A stretch of 64,000 nt of DNA, from the NCBI GenBank assembly GCA_024138015.1, contig JAMXBB010000011.1, forward strand, positions 80,835,551-80,899,550. Reading direction: 5' to 3'. This DNA comes from Lumnitzera littorea (Eukaryota > Streptophyta > Magnoliopsida > Myrtales > Combretaceae). Made by a program: the position numbers and the translations under genes. Of the stretch, positions 1 to 9,363 are shown in pieces. The notes beneath the pieces were generated by a model, which saw nothing but the letters and a program-made list of their open reading frames with translations, made no database searches and had not been told where the DNA came from. Each line of letters opens with the position of its first letter. The first letter of the stretch is position 1.

Positions 1-245
1 ATAATGTTACCATATACGGAGAGCTTGAATTAGGGCCAAAAGTTCTTTGTCATAGACAGAGTAGTTTAATTGTGCTCTTCTGAGTTTCTTGCTATGATAG
101 GTGACAAATCGGCCATCTTACATCAACACAGCTCTGATGCCAACACCTGATGCATTTCATTCAAGTTCAAATACTTTGTTAAAGTCTAGTAGAGCCAAGA
201 TTGGCGCAAAGGTCAACCTCCTTTTCAACCTTAAGAAAGTTGCTC
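1..245 (-). pseudogene. Ty3/gypsy pol fragment (end of RT, start of RNase H)
   Basis: The minus strand reads like the RT-to-RNase H junction of a plant Ty3/gypsy polyprotein. It contains RRLTFAPILALLDF, then ASGVGIRAVLM, then LNYSVYDKELLALI, in the usual order and spacing. At least two stops interrupt it: one after FELE, where family members have a Cys-Asp pair, and one after AVLM. The element runs off the left edge of the window. On the upstream (higher-coordinate) side the match is lost before the AT-rich DNA that begins near 331. It is a dead retrotransposon piece with no expected function. Confidence 0.75.
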
Positions 246-3200
246 TCATCTTTCTCTCCCCACTTGGACTCCATATTCTTTTTTGTAAGTTCAATCAAAG
301 TCGTTACAATGGTATTGAATCCTTGGATAGTGTAATATCCCATAAATTAGCAATCAAGACATGAACATATGAGTAATAAGACAAAGCCCTATCCATGTAC
401 GATTAGGATCAATAGTTAATCTAGGGCATTTAGGGAAAATAAACCAATTAGGATAGAAACTTATGAGAAACATGATAACCTTAATCTAGAAATTCCTGTA
501 AATTTGGAAATCTATAATATAATAAGAATATCAAAAATAGAATTAAAATAATGAGAATTTATTCTATATGAGATCCTAAAGTCGAATTTAGGGTAATCAA
601 ACTTAAATTTAGAGTTTTCGAGAAAAGTTATCTAATTGAGCCCAAACTTTATGACTAAGATAGAAAAATTAATTGAAATGACCCGGTGAAATTAGATTTT
701 GAAAATAATTATCCAAAATCCCAATTTTACACTTAGAAGTATGATTATTTAATATAATGTAAAAATAGTCGAAACTCCTAAAATCGAACTCAGAATGCAA
801 CGAGGACTTAAAGAAAGGTTAAGTAGGTAATAAAAGAAAATAATATAGCATAATATATTATATGAGTATACACGTATTTTTATGAGTATATTTAGTATAT
901 ATAATAAATATACTAGTAAATTAACCTAAAAATTACACAATTATATACAATATGTTCTAAATTCATAAAAATAATTAGAGAATATATCTTAAAAATAAAA
1001 TATATGTTAGGAACATTATTATATGAGTACAAATACACATTACATGTGATATAAATATAGGATATATATACTTGCCTATTTATAAAATAACTAAATACTA
1101 TTATAATATATATATAATATCAATATTTAAGTCAATTCCCTATCAAAACTTATCTAAAATCATTCCCAATTGTTGGAAGAGTTGCGTAGCATGCAAAAGG
1201 GGTTGGAATGCTAATTCAAGTTGAATTGTGAAGACAAGGCACCTCATGCTTAATTCAATCAAGAAGAAAGAGGAAAAAAAATAAATAAATAAAACAAAAT
1301 AGAAGATAAATTCTCTCAACTGACTTTAAGGCAATATAAAAGGGTAAGAACTCTAGACATGTGAGGTTTGGCAACTTGGAATTTAAGGAAGTAATAGGAT
1401 AATTGTAGAAAATTAAGAAAAAAAATAAGAAAAATTATACAAAACAGAACAACTACCATGCCTCCACTATACTCGACTCAAACGACCACCTGACGACCAA
1501 CCCAACTGGCCACCACCGGTCTAGGTAGCGTCTAAGCCGTCCAACAANACTACTTCTTCTACTTGCTCTAACACTTACAACTAACCTCCAAGTAACTACA
1601 ATACACTACCACAACAATCACCACTTACAAGAAAGTATGAACAACTTACCTAAACGAAATCTCTACTCGGATAGCAAAATGATGCGAGCCGAAGCCAAGG
1701 ATTGATAAGACCGGTCGCAAGGATGAGTCTAAGCTTATAGAAAGCTTGAAGAACAAAATGGGAATCGCTTAAAAATAGGGAATAGTAAATAAGCAAACCT
1801 AAGAATAGGTCCAAGGATATAACACACCAAAGAACTTTCAAGAACTCATAGCAAAACTCGATATTACGCACAAGATGGTCCAATGAGATTTCTCATCACC
1901 TAACCTTACTTAAGGGTTAAGATAAGAGTGAAGTAAGTAAACAAACCGTAAGCAATGTTCATAGAGAAAGAAATATATTTAGTATGATGATAAGATATTT
2001 TGCGGCTACGTTATAATGTGGTATTTATACCCCAGATATTAGGGCATCCTACCTAAAATGAAAAAGACTAAAAGGGTAACACCCTAAAGAAGTAATGTAC
2101 AAGAAATGATAAAGGGTAAGATTAAAAATACAACAAAGATGGTATCTTATACGGAAGATTCTATCATTTGTTTACTCGGACACATGGCTCCTTGCAGATG
2201 GATGACTTTCTAACATAAAAGACAAACTATATGTTTAGGATGGTGACTGCCGAGTCGAGCAAAGGTGGTAGGTTAGCCATATCAAGCTAAGTAGATAATT
2301 CTTCCAAAGTGAATTTGCCTTGGACATATTCAATATGGCTTGAGTTCAAGTTGACTATGCTAATGGTAGAATGAGCTAAGCTGACATTCAAGTGTAATTC
2401 AAGTCAACAGCAGGAGACGAATGATGAGTGTGAGAAGGTTCAGCTTAGCTAGGGTATTAGGTCAGCAAATTGCAGTAGCTTGGACTCCTTAGTAGTAGGT
2501 CGTAAAGAAAGAATTTACCTAGCCATGCTTTTTAGCCATTGGGCTTGGGCTCAAGTTAAGGGTCTGGTGGTTTGATTCTTATCACCTATAGTCAACCAAC
2601 CCCCTAACCAACATGTAGTCGACCCTAGCCAACCACTCCACAATTGATTAGCCCTCCTTATGGTGATTAATTTGCCATCCCTACCTTATTCTATTTCCCC
2701 CATTTTAAGTTGATAATTGGATCCTTTAGGCTTTAACATGATTAAGGTTGAAAATCTAATCCTAGAACTATTAAGCTTTAATCACCTCAATAAAAGAGGG
2801 AAATAAATTTAAGATTAGATTTACGATCTTCATATACATTATATACTGATCACTAATCTATATTGAAATAGGTTTTAATCTTAACATACATGGTACTATC
2901 AAGCCTTTGAACGCATTATAGGTTTGTAGCAACCGTTGTTTGCTCCTTACACATAAAGTTTTTGAACACATCATAAGTATGTAGCTCTACTATTTATTCC
3001 TTACATGTGATGGGATTGATTAAACCTAACTAAAATGAATAGTTGGAATTATTAATTGATGTTTTGCCTATGCTTGATATAATAAGCTGCAGTCCATATA
3101 TGTAATTAGTATCAATGTATTAGATTGCAATGTAAGTTTAACTGACTTAATCAGTCTAGGCTGCAATCCAACTGTAATTGATGTAATCAGTATGTTTTGG

Positions 3201-5064
3201 ATTGTGATCCAATTGTAGTAAGTGTAATCATAATAATATTTGGGGTTATTATCCAATTGTAAATGTTATTATTATTTGAGCTACTATCCATTATTTGTAT
3301 GAAGTGGAATATGAGTTATTCCAAATTCTGATTGTTAGAGTTATGATGTTTGATAGATCAATATTACCCAGATAATAAACTAACCATTTACTATATTTAT
3401 TTATAAACTCATGTGCAAGTGTTGTACATGTGTGCATTTGCATAACACGTATATTAAGTTTCATGACTCACCTTGCCGGAGTTTTAAATATCAAGTATTT
3501 TGTTTGATATTTGACTAGGATTGAGTTAGGACTAACAATAATACAATTGGAGACTTATGAGTGAATTTAAATAAGAAGAGAACAATGAGTTTTTATAATT
3601 GTAATTTTGTACCTTTTTTTTTTTTTTTAATAATTGAGAGTTTAAAGACTACATATTTATGGTATTTAGCAGTCTAGCCTTTGCAATTTTTATGTTTTGG
3701 TATAAATACATAGCAAAGCGCAGTGGCATCTCATGCTTGTAGCATGAGAAAAAAAATATGAACTGATATTTAATTAATTGAAACATATAATAGGAAGGAG
3801 GACTTAGTAGTTGGTCCGACATCTTATTCCACCGTAATTTCATAAATTTTTATAGATATCTTTATTATAATTTATCTATTTATATATTTTTGCTCGATGT
3901 CGACGTTTCCGGGACTCCTCTATTCATTTTAGCAGCCATTAACGCCGCTGCGTCATATGGCTAGGTGTGGCTTCTCAATATGTGGTGCATCAACCATTCA
4001 AAAATAGATATTTGCCACTTGCCGGCAACATTTTTTAGATAGAAATTTGTCTTATCTCACCTAGCTTTGGCTACATCTCCATTTTCTAAAGCAAAGTCGA
4101 ATATGATGGAAACTAATCAAAATTGATTTCGTGGTTAATCAATTTTTAATATACTCCATCTGACACTGGAATATATTTTAGTACGATCATTTTAATATTT
4201 AAGCTAACTATGATAAAAAATAATAATAATAATAAATTTTAATGAAATAAAGCGAAGAAAGAGAGAGAGTCTTTTTATCGATTCTCATCTCCTATTTCTA
4301 AAAGATGAGGTTTAACTATTTTCGGATCAAGCTTTTAGAACTTGAGCCACGTCCTAAGCCGATTGGTTTGAAGCATAGAACTCGTATCACACAAAATATC
4401 TATCAATACCATCAATTATTATTTAAAAAAAACTACTTACGTTATGTTAGATCTTGTCTTATTATAAAAAGTTTGCAGCTTGCAGTTGTCTTTATTGTTT
4501 TATTGTCATGCCAGAGTGAATGTAGATGGCCTTTTTTTTTTTTTTTTTTTTTTTGGAAAAAAGAAAGAAAGAAAACTGAAAACAATAACGTTACCTCATG
4601 TGGTTATTTTGTAAGTCTCATTTAGGGATGATTACAGAAGGTCCGAAACTGTTTCAACACGCAGATTGTCGCGATGGAATCTACTTTCTTTCAGTTGGAA
4701 TCTCATTTTTCAATAAAACAGAATCTAAATTGTTTAAAAGGCTCTATAACGATTACATTAACGTTTGCAACCTAAATGGGAAGGTATCTAACAAAACTAA
4801 ATAAGAGCTAAATGTAGCAAGAAAAAGACAAAAGAAGGTATCCACGATCCACTTTTCAAACACTTTTAGCAACCAAAAATTGATTATTGGCCAACAAATT
4901 GTTACGAAAAAAAGAGGCTGAACATGATTTGAACATTTATCGTTAGATCGGTTGGGTGATAAACTCAAGATGAATACATTAGCTTCCTTCACAGTTACAG
5001 TTCTTGTATTTGGCTACGTGCATGAGAGTTTTTTTTTTTTTTTTCATCATAAGAGTATCCAGCA

Positions 5065-5066
<2 letters not shown>
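246..5066. other. AT-rich non-coding DNA, probably old transposon debris
   Basis: I find no credible gene here. The stretch opens at 331 with TGTAATATCCC, which resembles the TGTAAGCCCC end of the solo-LTR family seen at 54623 and 60879, and GATAG occurs both just before it (326-330) and at 3352-3356. That could mark a third, more decayed 3-kb insertion, but the inner sequence does not align convincingly by eye. A TATA-like GGGGTATAAATACC lies on the minus strand near 2020-2035. Degenerate short repeats around ATCCAATTGTA fill about 3100-3290. One ambiguous base (N) is at 1548. Confidence 0.4.

Positions 5067-5102
<36 letters not shown>
5067..5102. repeat. (AT)n microsatellite
   Basis: About 18 uninterrupted AT units lie directly beside the left target duplication of the Mutator-like element. 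Confidence 0.9.
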
Positions 5103-5106
<4 letters not shown>

Positions 5107-5111
5107 AAATG
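5103..5111. repeat. Left 9-bp target-site duplication of the MULE
   Basis: GATGAAATG lies immediately outside the left TIR and pairs with TATGAAATG at 9355-9363. Confidence 0.75.
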
Positions 5112-5216
5112 GAGTTTTATACGAATATTGACTCTTTGTTGAAAAATAATACGAGAAAGGATTAGTTTTTAAAAAATATATAAGTATAATATACTGAAAG
5201 TACATTAAGTAAATAC
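5112..5216 (+). repeat. Left terminal inverted repeat of the MULE
   Basis: It starts GAGTTTTATACGAATA and is the diverged inverted match of 9250-9354. Its inner end holds a half module (CTGAAAGTACATTAAGTAA) equivalent to the hairpin module at the inner edge of the right TIR. Confidence 0.8.
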
Positions 5217-5242
5217 AAATTTAATTATTTTTTTTTTTTTAT

Positions 5243-5273
5243 ATTGAAGGTATATAGTTGATGCACCTTCAAT
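5243..5273. repeat. Subterminal hairpin module, left end
   Basis: ATTGAAGGTATAT, five bases, then ATGCACCTTCAAT. The arms pair at 11 of 13 positions. It belongs to the same module family as the four hairpins near the right end of the element. Confidence 0.7.
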
Positions 5274-5859
5274 GTAATTAGTTATAATTGAAAGCACATA
5301 CAATGTAACAATTATATATGCCCCAATCCACGTAACCATAATTCATTCTTACCTATATTAATTTCTGAAATTTTCAAAATATAAAGAAAACTCATAATTG
5401 AGTACCGAACCATTTTTTTATACAAGTGTACGTCTGAAACAGATAATAATCTATAACTTATAAGCATGTTATTTATTTATTTTATTAATAATCAACATTA
5501 AGCAATTTTTATTTTTAGAAAAAAATTTGTTACGTTATTACGTAGATTTTATAATCGTAGATATATCGTAAATTGCATAAATTATTAATATTTCATAAAA
5601 ATTTATTGTATGTTGTATAAATTTAGGATTATTTTACATTGCAGTGGATAAATTATACGAATGTAGGTATGAATAATATTGAAATGTAAGTGGAAATTGT
5701 TATGTATATATATATATATATATATATTTTATGGTGTCTTTTATTGTGTTGAGTCGAATTAGAAAGTTAAAACTAGGTAGTTGTGTCGACAACGCAGCTT
5801 AACAAGATAATTAAGTCCATTTTGTAAAGTTATCGCTCGATGTGTAGATAAAGTTTATA

Positions 5860-6219
5860 ATGTCATCTAAATATTCAGTTTATTATGGCATTACTAGGGT
5901 GGAAATGATATATTACGTGAAATTTATTATCTATGCAAATAGAAATATAGTGATGAGTAGTTGGAAGCCGAAGTATGATAGGAAGCCCGTTAAGAAATTG
6001 AAAATTAGAAAAGATTCAAACTTCTCTCATTTCAGTCAGAGAATTTGTGGATGTGTTGAACTCGACCCGAGTGGTGTTGAACTCATGCACATGCATCCTT
6101 TTTTCCATAATACTAGAGTTATCTACAAGTTGATGGCTATTAAAGACAATGAGAATATTAAACATTTCATTAAGATGACAGAGTCTTTAGAGAACGAAGT
6201 ATTCAAGAAGTATACATAA
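5860..6219 (+). CDS. Uncharacterised 119-codon ORF in the MULE
   Basis: This open frame lies inside the transposon, ahead of the acidic ORF and the mobile-domain gene. It has a basic stretch (KPKYDRKPVKKLKIRK) followed by a segment ending IKHFIKMTESLE. Its layout, with a short region about a local strand and then a helix-like stretch, loosely recalls the N-terminal part of plant MURA-type transposases. I cannot name a motif that proves it, and no DDE core follows. It may instead be the first exon of the captured gene. Whether it is translated is unknown. Confidence 0.35.
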   Translation: MSSKYSVYYGITRVEMIYYVKFIIYANRNIVMSSWKPKYDRKPVKKLKIRKDSNFSHFSQRICGCVELDPSGVELMHMHPFFHNTRVIYKLMAIKDNENIKHFIKMTESLENEVFKKYT

Positions 6220-6340
6220 GGCACATTGGAGAATCGAGTGCCTGGAATAAGCATGAAATACATGAGCCAGACAATCCAACCCTTCCAGATCCCAATATGT
6301 ATTCAACAATGACCGGTGCAAAGCAAACAAATGGGGATCA

Positions 6341-6691
6341 ATGAAAGAATCGTACATGGATTTCTCTGAGTATGGGTACATGAATATCATAGAGGAGCAG
6401 CTTGACGAAGCATTGTATCCCATTATCGAACATGAAGAGTTTTATGATCCGTATGTAAAGAGAATGCACATGGATATAAATGTCGATGATGGGGAGAATG
6501 CGGTAGATGTGGATGGTGATAAGGATGATGGGGATAGTGATGGTGATAGTGATGGTGATAAAGATGATGTTGGCCTCGAAGATGACCATGCTGAGGATTT
6601 GGGAGAGGCCCAAGTGAGACCATATGTTAGCAGGAGTAGTATGTCGGTCCGGACACTTCGCGGCAACGGCCCTAATAGGCCATACCATTGA
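6341..6691 (+). CDS. Acidic low-complexity ORF in the MULE
   Basis: This 116-codon frame is dominated by Asp-Gly repeats (DGDSDGDSDGDKDD) at about residues 52-80, after a segment containing LYPIIEHEEFYDPYVKR. Acidic linkers are common in transposon-encoded proteins. It lies between the upstream ORF and the mobile-domain pseudogene on the same strand, so it may be an exon of either. The overlapping minus-strand frames rich in His or Ser/Pro are shadows of this repeat. Confidence 0.35.
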   Translation: MKESYMDFSEYGYMNIIEEQLDEALYPIIEHEEFYDPYVKRMHMDINVDDGENAVDVDGDKDDGDSDGDSDGDKDDVGLEDDHAEDLGEAQVRPYVSRSSMSVRTLRGNGPNRPYH

Positions 6692-6879
6692 ACTGGTGAA
6701 GTATTGTCAAGTAAGCAATTTGAAAACTTTCCGCAAATAAACGAACCTATTAATAGGCTTATCAAAAATCATATCCCATTTTACAATAGCCAGTACAATG
6801 GATGAGTAATGTCATCATCATTTCCAATCAATTCCTTTATTAAAGAGGTGTGATTTGCTAACTTAATGAATGTTTCTTT

Positions 6880-8520
6880 AAGAGGCAACCTATGCACTAC
6901 GAGTGTGGCACGATGAGATGTTATTACGTAAAGATGAGTGGGATATCCCTATACATCCTAAGGTAGAGTCTTACATATAGGAGGCTGGGTTCTGGGGAGT
7001 TGTACAGCTCCCATTTATTATGTTGGATTGGCATTTGATTACGACAGTTGTCGAGAGATGGAGGCTTGAGACACATATGTTCCGCCTACCTATTGGAGAG
7101 ACAACCATCATACTGCAGGATGTTGAGGTCCAGCTTAGACTTCTAGTTGAGGGGTTCCCGATGGTAGGATGGACAGAGACTGATGATGAGGAGAGTTGGG
7201 GTGACGTAGGGGAGAGACTACTAGGTGAAAGGCCTGCTCAGATAAAGGATGCTCGCTTATCTTTGACGTAGTTACGAGAGTACTTCTAAATACTTCCTTG
7301 TAAGGCCAACAACAAGATGGTCTGACAGTACGTGCGTACGTACATACTTAACTTGATAGAAGGATTTATATTGCAAATAAATCCTCCAGCCTTATTCACC
7401 TGATGTTCCTGCCATTACCGGAGGACTTCTCAGTAACTGGGCAATTTAGTTAAGATAACGCTTGCTTAGCATGGTTGTATTAACAATTGTGCTCTGCCTT
7501 GTCATCTGACATGTATGAGTTAGGAGAGGCCACAATTCTACTACAGGTCTAGGCTTAGGATAGAGTCCCACGTGTTCTACCCCCCCCTTCTTCCCTTAGT
7601 CGATATGGGTTTATTATCGATGGAGATAGGCTATTGGCAACTAGATGAAGGGTAGTACAAGATACAACTCAACATCCAATGCATGCCATAGATGCAAATC
7701 GCACTGCTTTTGACATGCAAATGACACAGCAAGTATGATATTATAAGTTATCCTCTTTGTTATTCTTTTCTTGGCCATAAGTGATAACCATCGTTATTTG
7801 ACTGGTTGTTTATTTTTATTTTCTTTTTCTTCTACCATTTAGGTTATTTTGGGGCCTTATACAAAAGAGTTGCTGCAATTACTGCCTCACTTCTATATTG
7901 CCAGGCGATACATTTAGACTATCCCAATACTACTCATATGTTTCCACATCATTGAATGGTGCTTTCCAGACTGTATCATCCAACAATTTGGTAGATATCA
8001 GTACGTTCCACAAAAGATCAACACCTCATAACAGCTCCACTAGCTGGACCTCTAGGGTAGGATGGATGTTGACTGGATCAATATACACTATTACTAACCG
8101 TGGTATAAACAGATTAACCAACATTATATTACATACTATAGAGCTGTCATTAGTCGATTAGTACATATATCTAAAATCATTCACTATTTTATTTTTCACT
8201 CGTTTATACTTGTTATCATGTGTACCAACATTTGTTTTCTTTACTTATTTCAGATAGACTCACTGAGGAGTATCAGACTGGCACCTAACTATCCTACAGC
8301 GCTTGGTATTGTAGATGGGTCACTTGACTTCATTAAGTAGCACAGTAGTCTTATCCTTTACCCACAACAAGAGGGTATATATAAGCCATCTCATATGGAC
8401 TACGGCGGGGAACAAGGACCATCTAATGACGAGAAGATGCCACCTCCTCGTGTACCACCTAAGAGTAGAGCTAAAGTTCGAGAAGATAGGGCTCGAAGGG
8501 TACATCGTCGGGTAGACCTT
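6880..8520 (+). pseudogene. Decayed plant mobile domain (PMD, MAIN/MAIL1-like) gene
   Basis: Three blocks match the plant mobile domain in order. Around 6980-7150: EAGFWGVVQLPF, LDWHLITTVVERWR and HMFRLPIGETTIILQDV. Around 7843-8158: a block containing LICFHIIEWCFPDCIIQQFG and MDVDWINIHYY. Around 8254-8340: a block with LRSIRLAPNYPTALGIVDGS. Two plausible introns separate them, 7733-7842 (GTATGA..TTTAG) and 8161-8253 (GTACAT..TTCAG). Stops interrupt the frame before EAGFWG, between 7270 and 7700, and several times after 8025, so no full protein can be made. PMD proteins act in silencing or gene expression in plants, and PMD sequences are also known inside transposons; its place between MULE TIRs fits the latter. 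The 8395-8916 frame beyond it, rich in Pro and basic residues, may be its tail. Confidence 0.75.
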
Positions 8521-9018
8521 AGTGACAATATCTTACCACATGCCCGTCATTCCATAGACCTAAGGCATATCAGTGAAGAATACAGCACATACCATGGGTT
8601 AAGTGTTACCTCCACTTCAGGAACCAAATCCAGGTCTAAGGCTGGATGTAGCTCATACATGACTCTTGAGTTTCAACAACATTTTGATCTCATGACTCTA
8701 CCAACTTCTCAAGAGCAATGTTCCTCCCCCATACAATCATCCATGGGTGAGGACATCACTCAGCTACATCTGGGCCATCTAGCCGACTTAGCTCCTCCTA
8801 AGGAACTTGAGCTCAACAATCCACCACTTGAGCCTACTCAAACACACAATAGACGAGGGTGTTCACTTCTTTCCCGTGTCGTGAAGACCTTACCAATTGT
8901 GATTTTATGTAATTGATTACTATATCAAACTTTCCATTCAGTTTATAAGTTAATGGTTGGAAAAGCATTACTTTATTGTTTCGACCAAAGGAAAATTAGT
9001 AGGTAAAATGGAAATTGA

Positions 9019-9051
9019 ACTGAAGGCACATCAAGTGAATGTGCCTTCAGT
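9019..9051. repeat. Subterminal hairpin module 1 (perfect 13-7-13)
   Basis: ACTGAAGGCACAT, seven bases, then its exact reverse complement ATGTGCCTTCAGT. Confidence 0.9.
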
Positions 9052-9063
9052 ATAAATATTTAC

Positions 9064-9096
9064 ACTGAAGGCGCATACAATTGATGTGGCTTCAAT
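9064..9096. repeat. Subterminal hairpin module 2 (13-7-13)
   Basis: ACTGAAGGCGCAT, seven bases, then ATGTGGCTTCAAT. The arms pair imperfectly, with the same architecture and nearly the same sequence as module 1. Confidence 0.8.
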
Positions 9097-9108
9097 TCAA
9101 ATTATGAT

Positions 9109-9137
9109 ACTGAAGGCACATTTAATGCACCTTCAAT
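9109..9137. repeat. Subterminal hairpin module 3 (13-3-13)
   Basis: ACTGAAGGCACAT, three bases, then ATGCACCTTCAAT. It is followed by two tandem copies of a CCTTCAATTCAATTTC half module (about 9130-9180). Confidence 0.75.
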
Positions 9138-9240
9138 TCAATTTCTAGTAGAGCCTTCAATTCAATTTCCAGTAGAGTAGCCTACTAATGAACTGAAGGC
9201 GCATCCATTATATACACTTTTAGTGTAAAAAACATAAATA

Positions 9241-9273
9241 ACCGAAGGTACATTTACTTGATGTGCCTTCAAT
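9241..9273. repeat. Subterminal hairpin module 4 (13-7-13), overlapping the right TIR
   Basis: ACCGAAGGTACAT, seven bases, then ATGTGCCTTCAAT. It lies across the inner boundary of the right TIR. Confidence 0.75.
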
Positions 9274-9354
9274 ATACTATATTCGTATTTTTAAAAAAAA
9301 GTATCCATTTTCTGTAATATTTTTCAAAAAAGAACCCGTATTTGTATAAAACTC
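9250..9354 (-). repeat. Right terminal inverted repeat of the MULE
   Basis: Read on the minus strand it begins GAGTTTTATACAAATAC and aligns with the left TIR along its whole length, with scattered substitutions. Confidence 0.8.
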
Positions 9355-9363
9355 TATGAAATG
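9355..9363. repeat. Right 9-bp target-site duplication of the MULE
   Basis: TATGAAATG, 8/9 identical to GATGAAATG at the left end. Confidence 0.75.

Larger units (their letters stand above)
5112..9354 (+). mobile_element. Mutator-like element (MULE) carrying a plant-mobile-domain gene
   Basis: The 4.24-kb unit has terminal inverted repeats that both begin GAGTTTTATAC and match at roughly 80% over about 105 bp by eye. It is flanked by 9-bp direct repeats, GATGAAATG at 5103-5111 and TATGAAATG at 9355-9363, which differ at one base. Long TIRs plus a 9-bp target duplication are the hallmark of MULEs. Inside, in order, are a 119-codon ORF of uncertain origin, an acidic ORF, a decayed plant-mobile-domain gene with two introns, and a cluster of short palindromic modules near the right end. 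I see no DDE transposase catalytic core, so the copy looks non-autonomous. Many stops show that its gene is dead. Confidence 0.8.

Noticed and set aside
4305..4992. ORFs of 106, 68 and 79 codons
   Set aside because: They run through a long T tract and low-complexity DNA with no domain.
6423..6765. Minus-strand ORFs rich in His or Ser/Pro
   Set aside because: They are complements of the Asp/Gly-rich repeat in the plus-strand MULE ORF.
9019..9273. CRISPR array
   Set aside because: The repeats are palindromic modules with irregular spacing between units, in a plant transposon, and there are no unique spacers of constant length.
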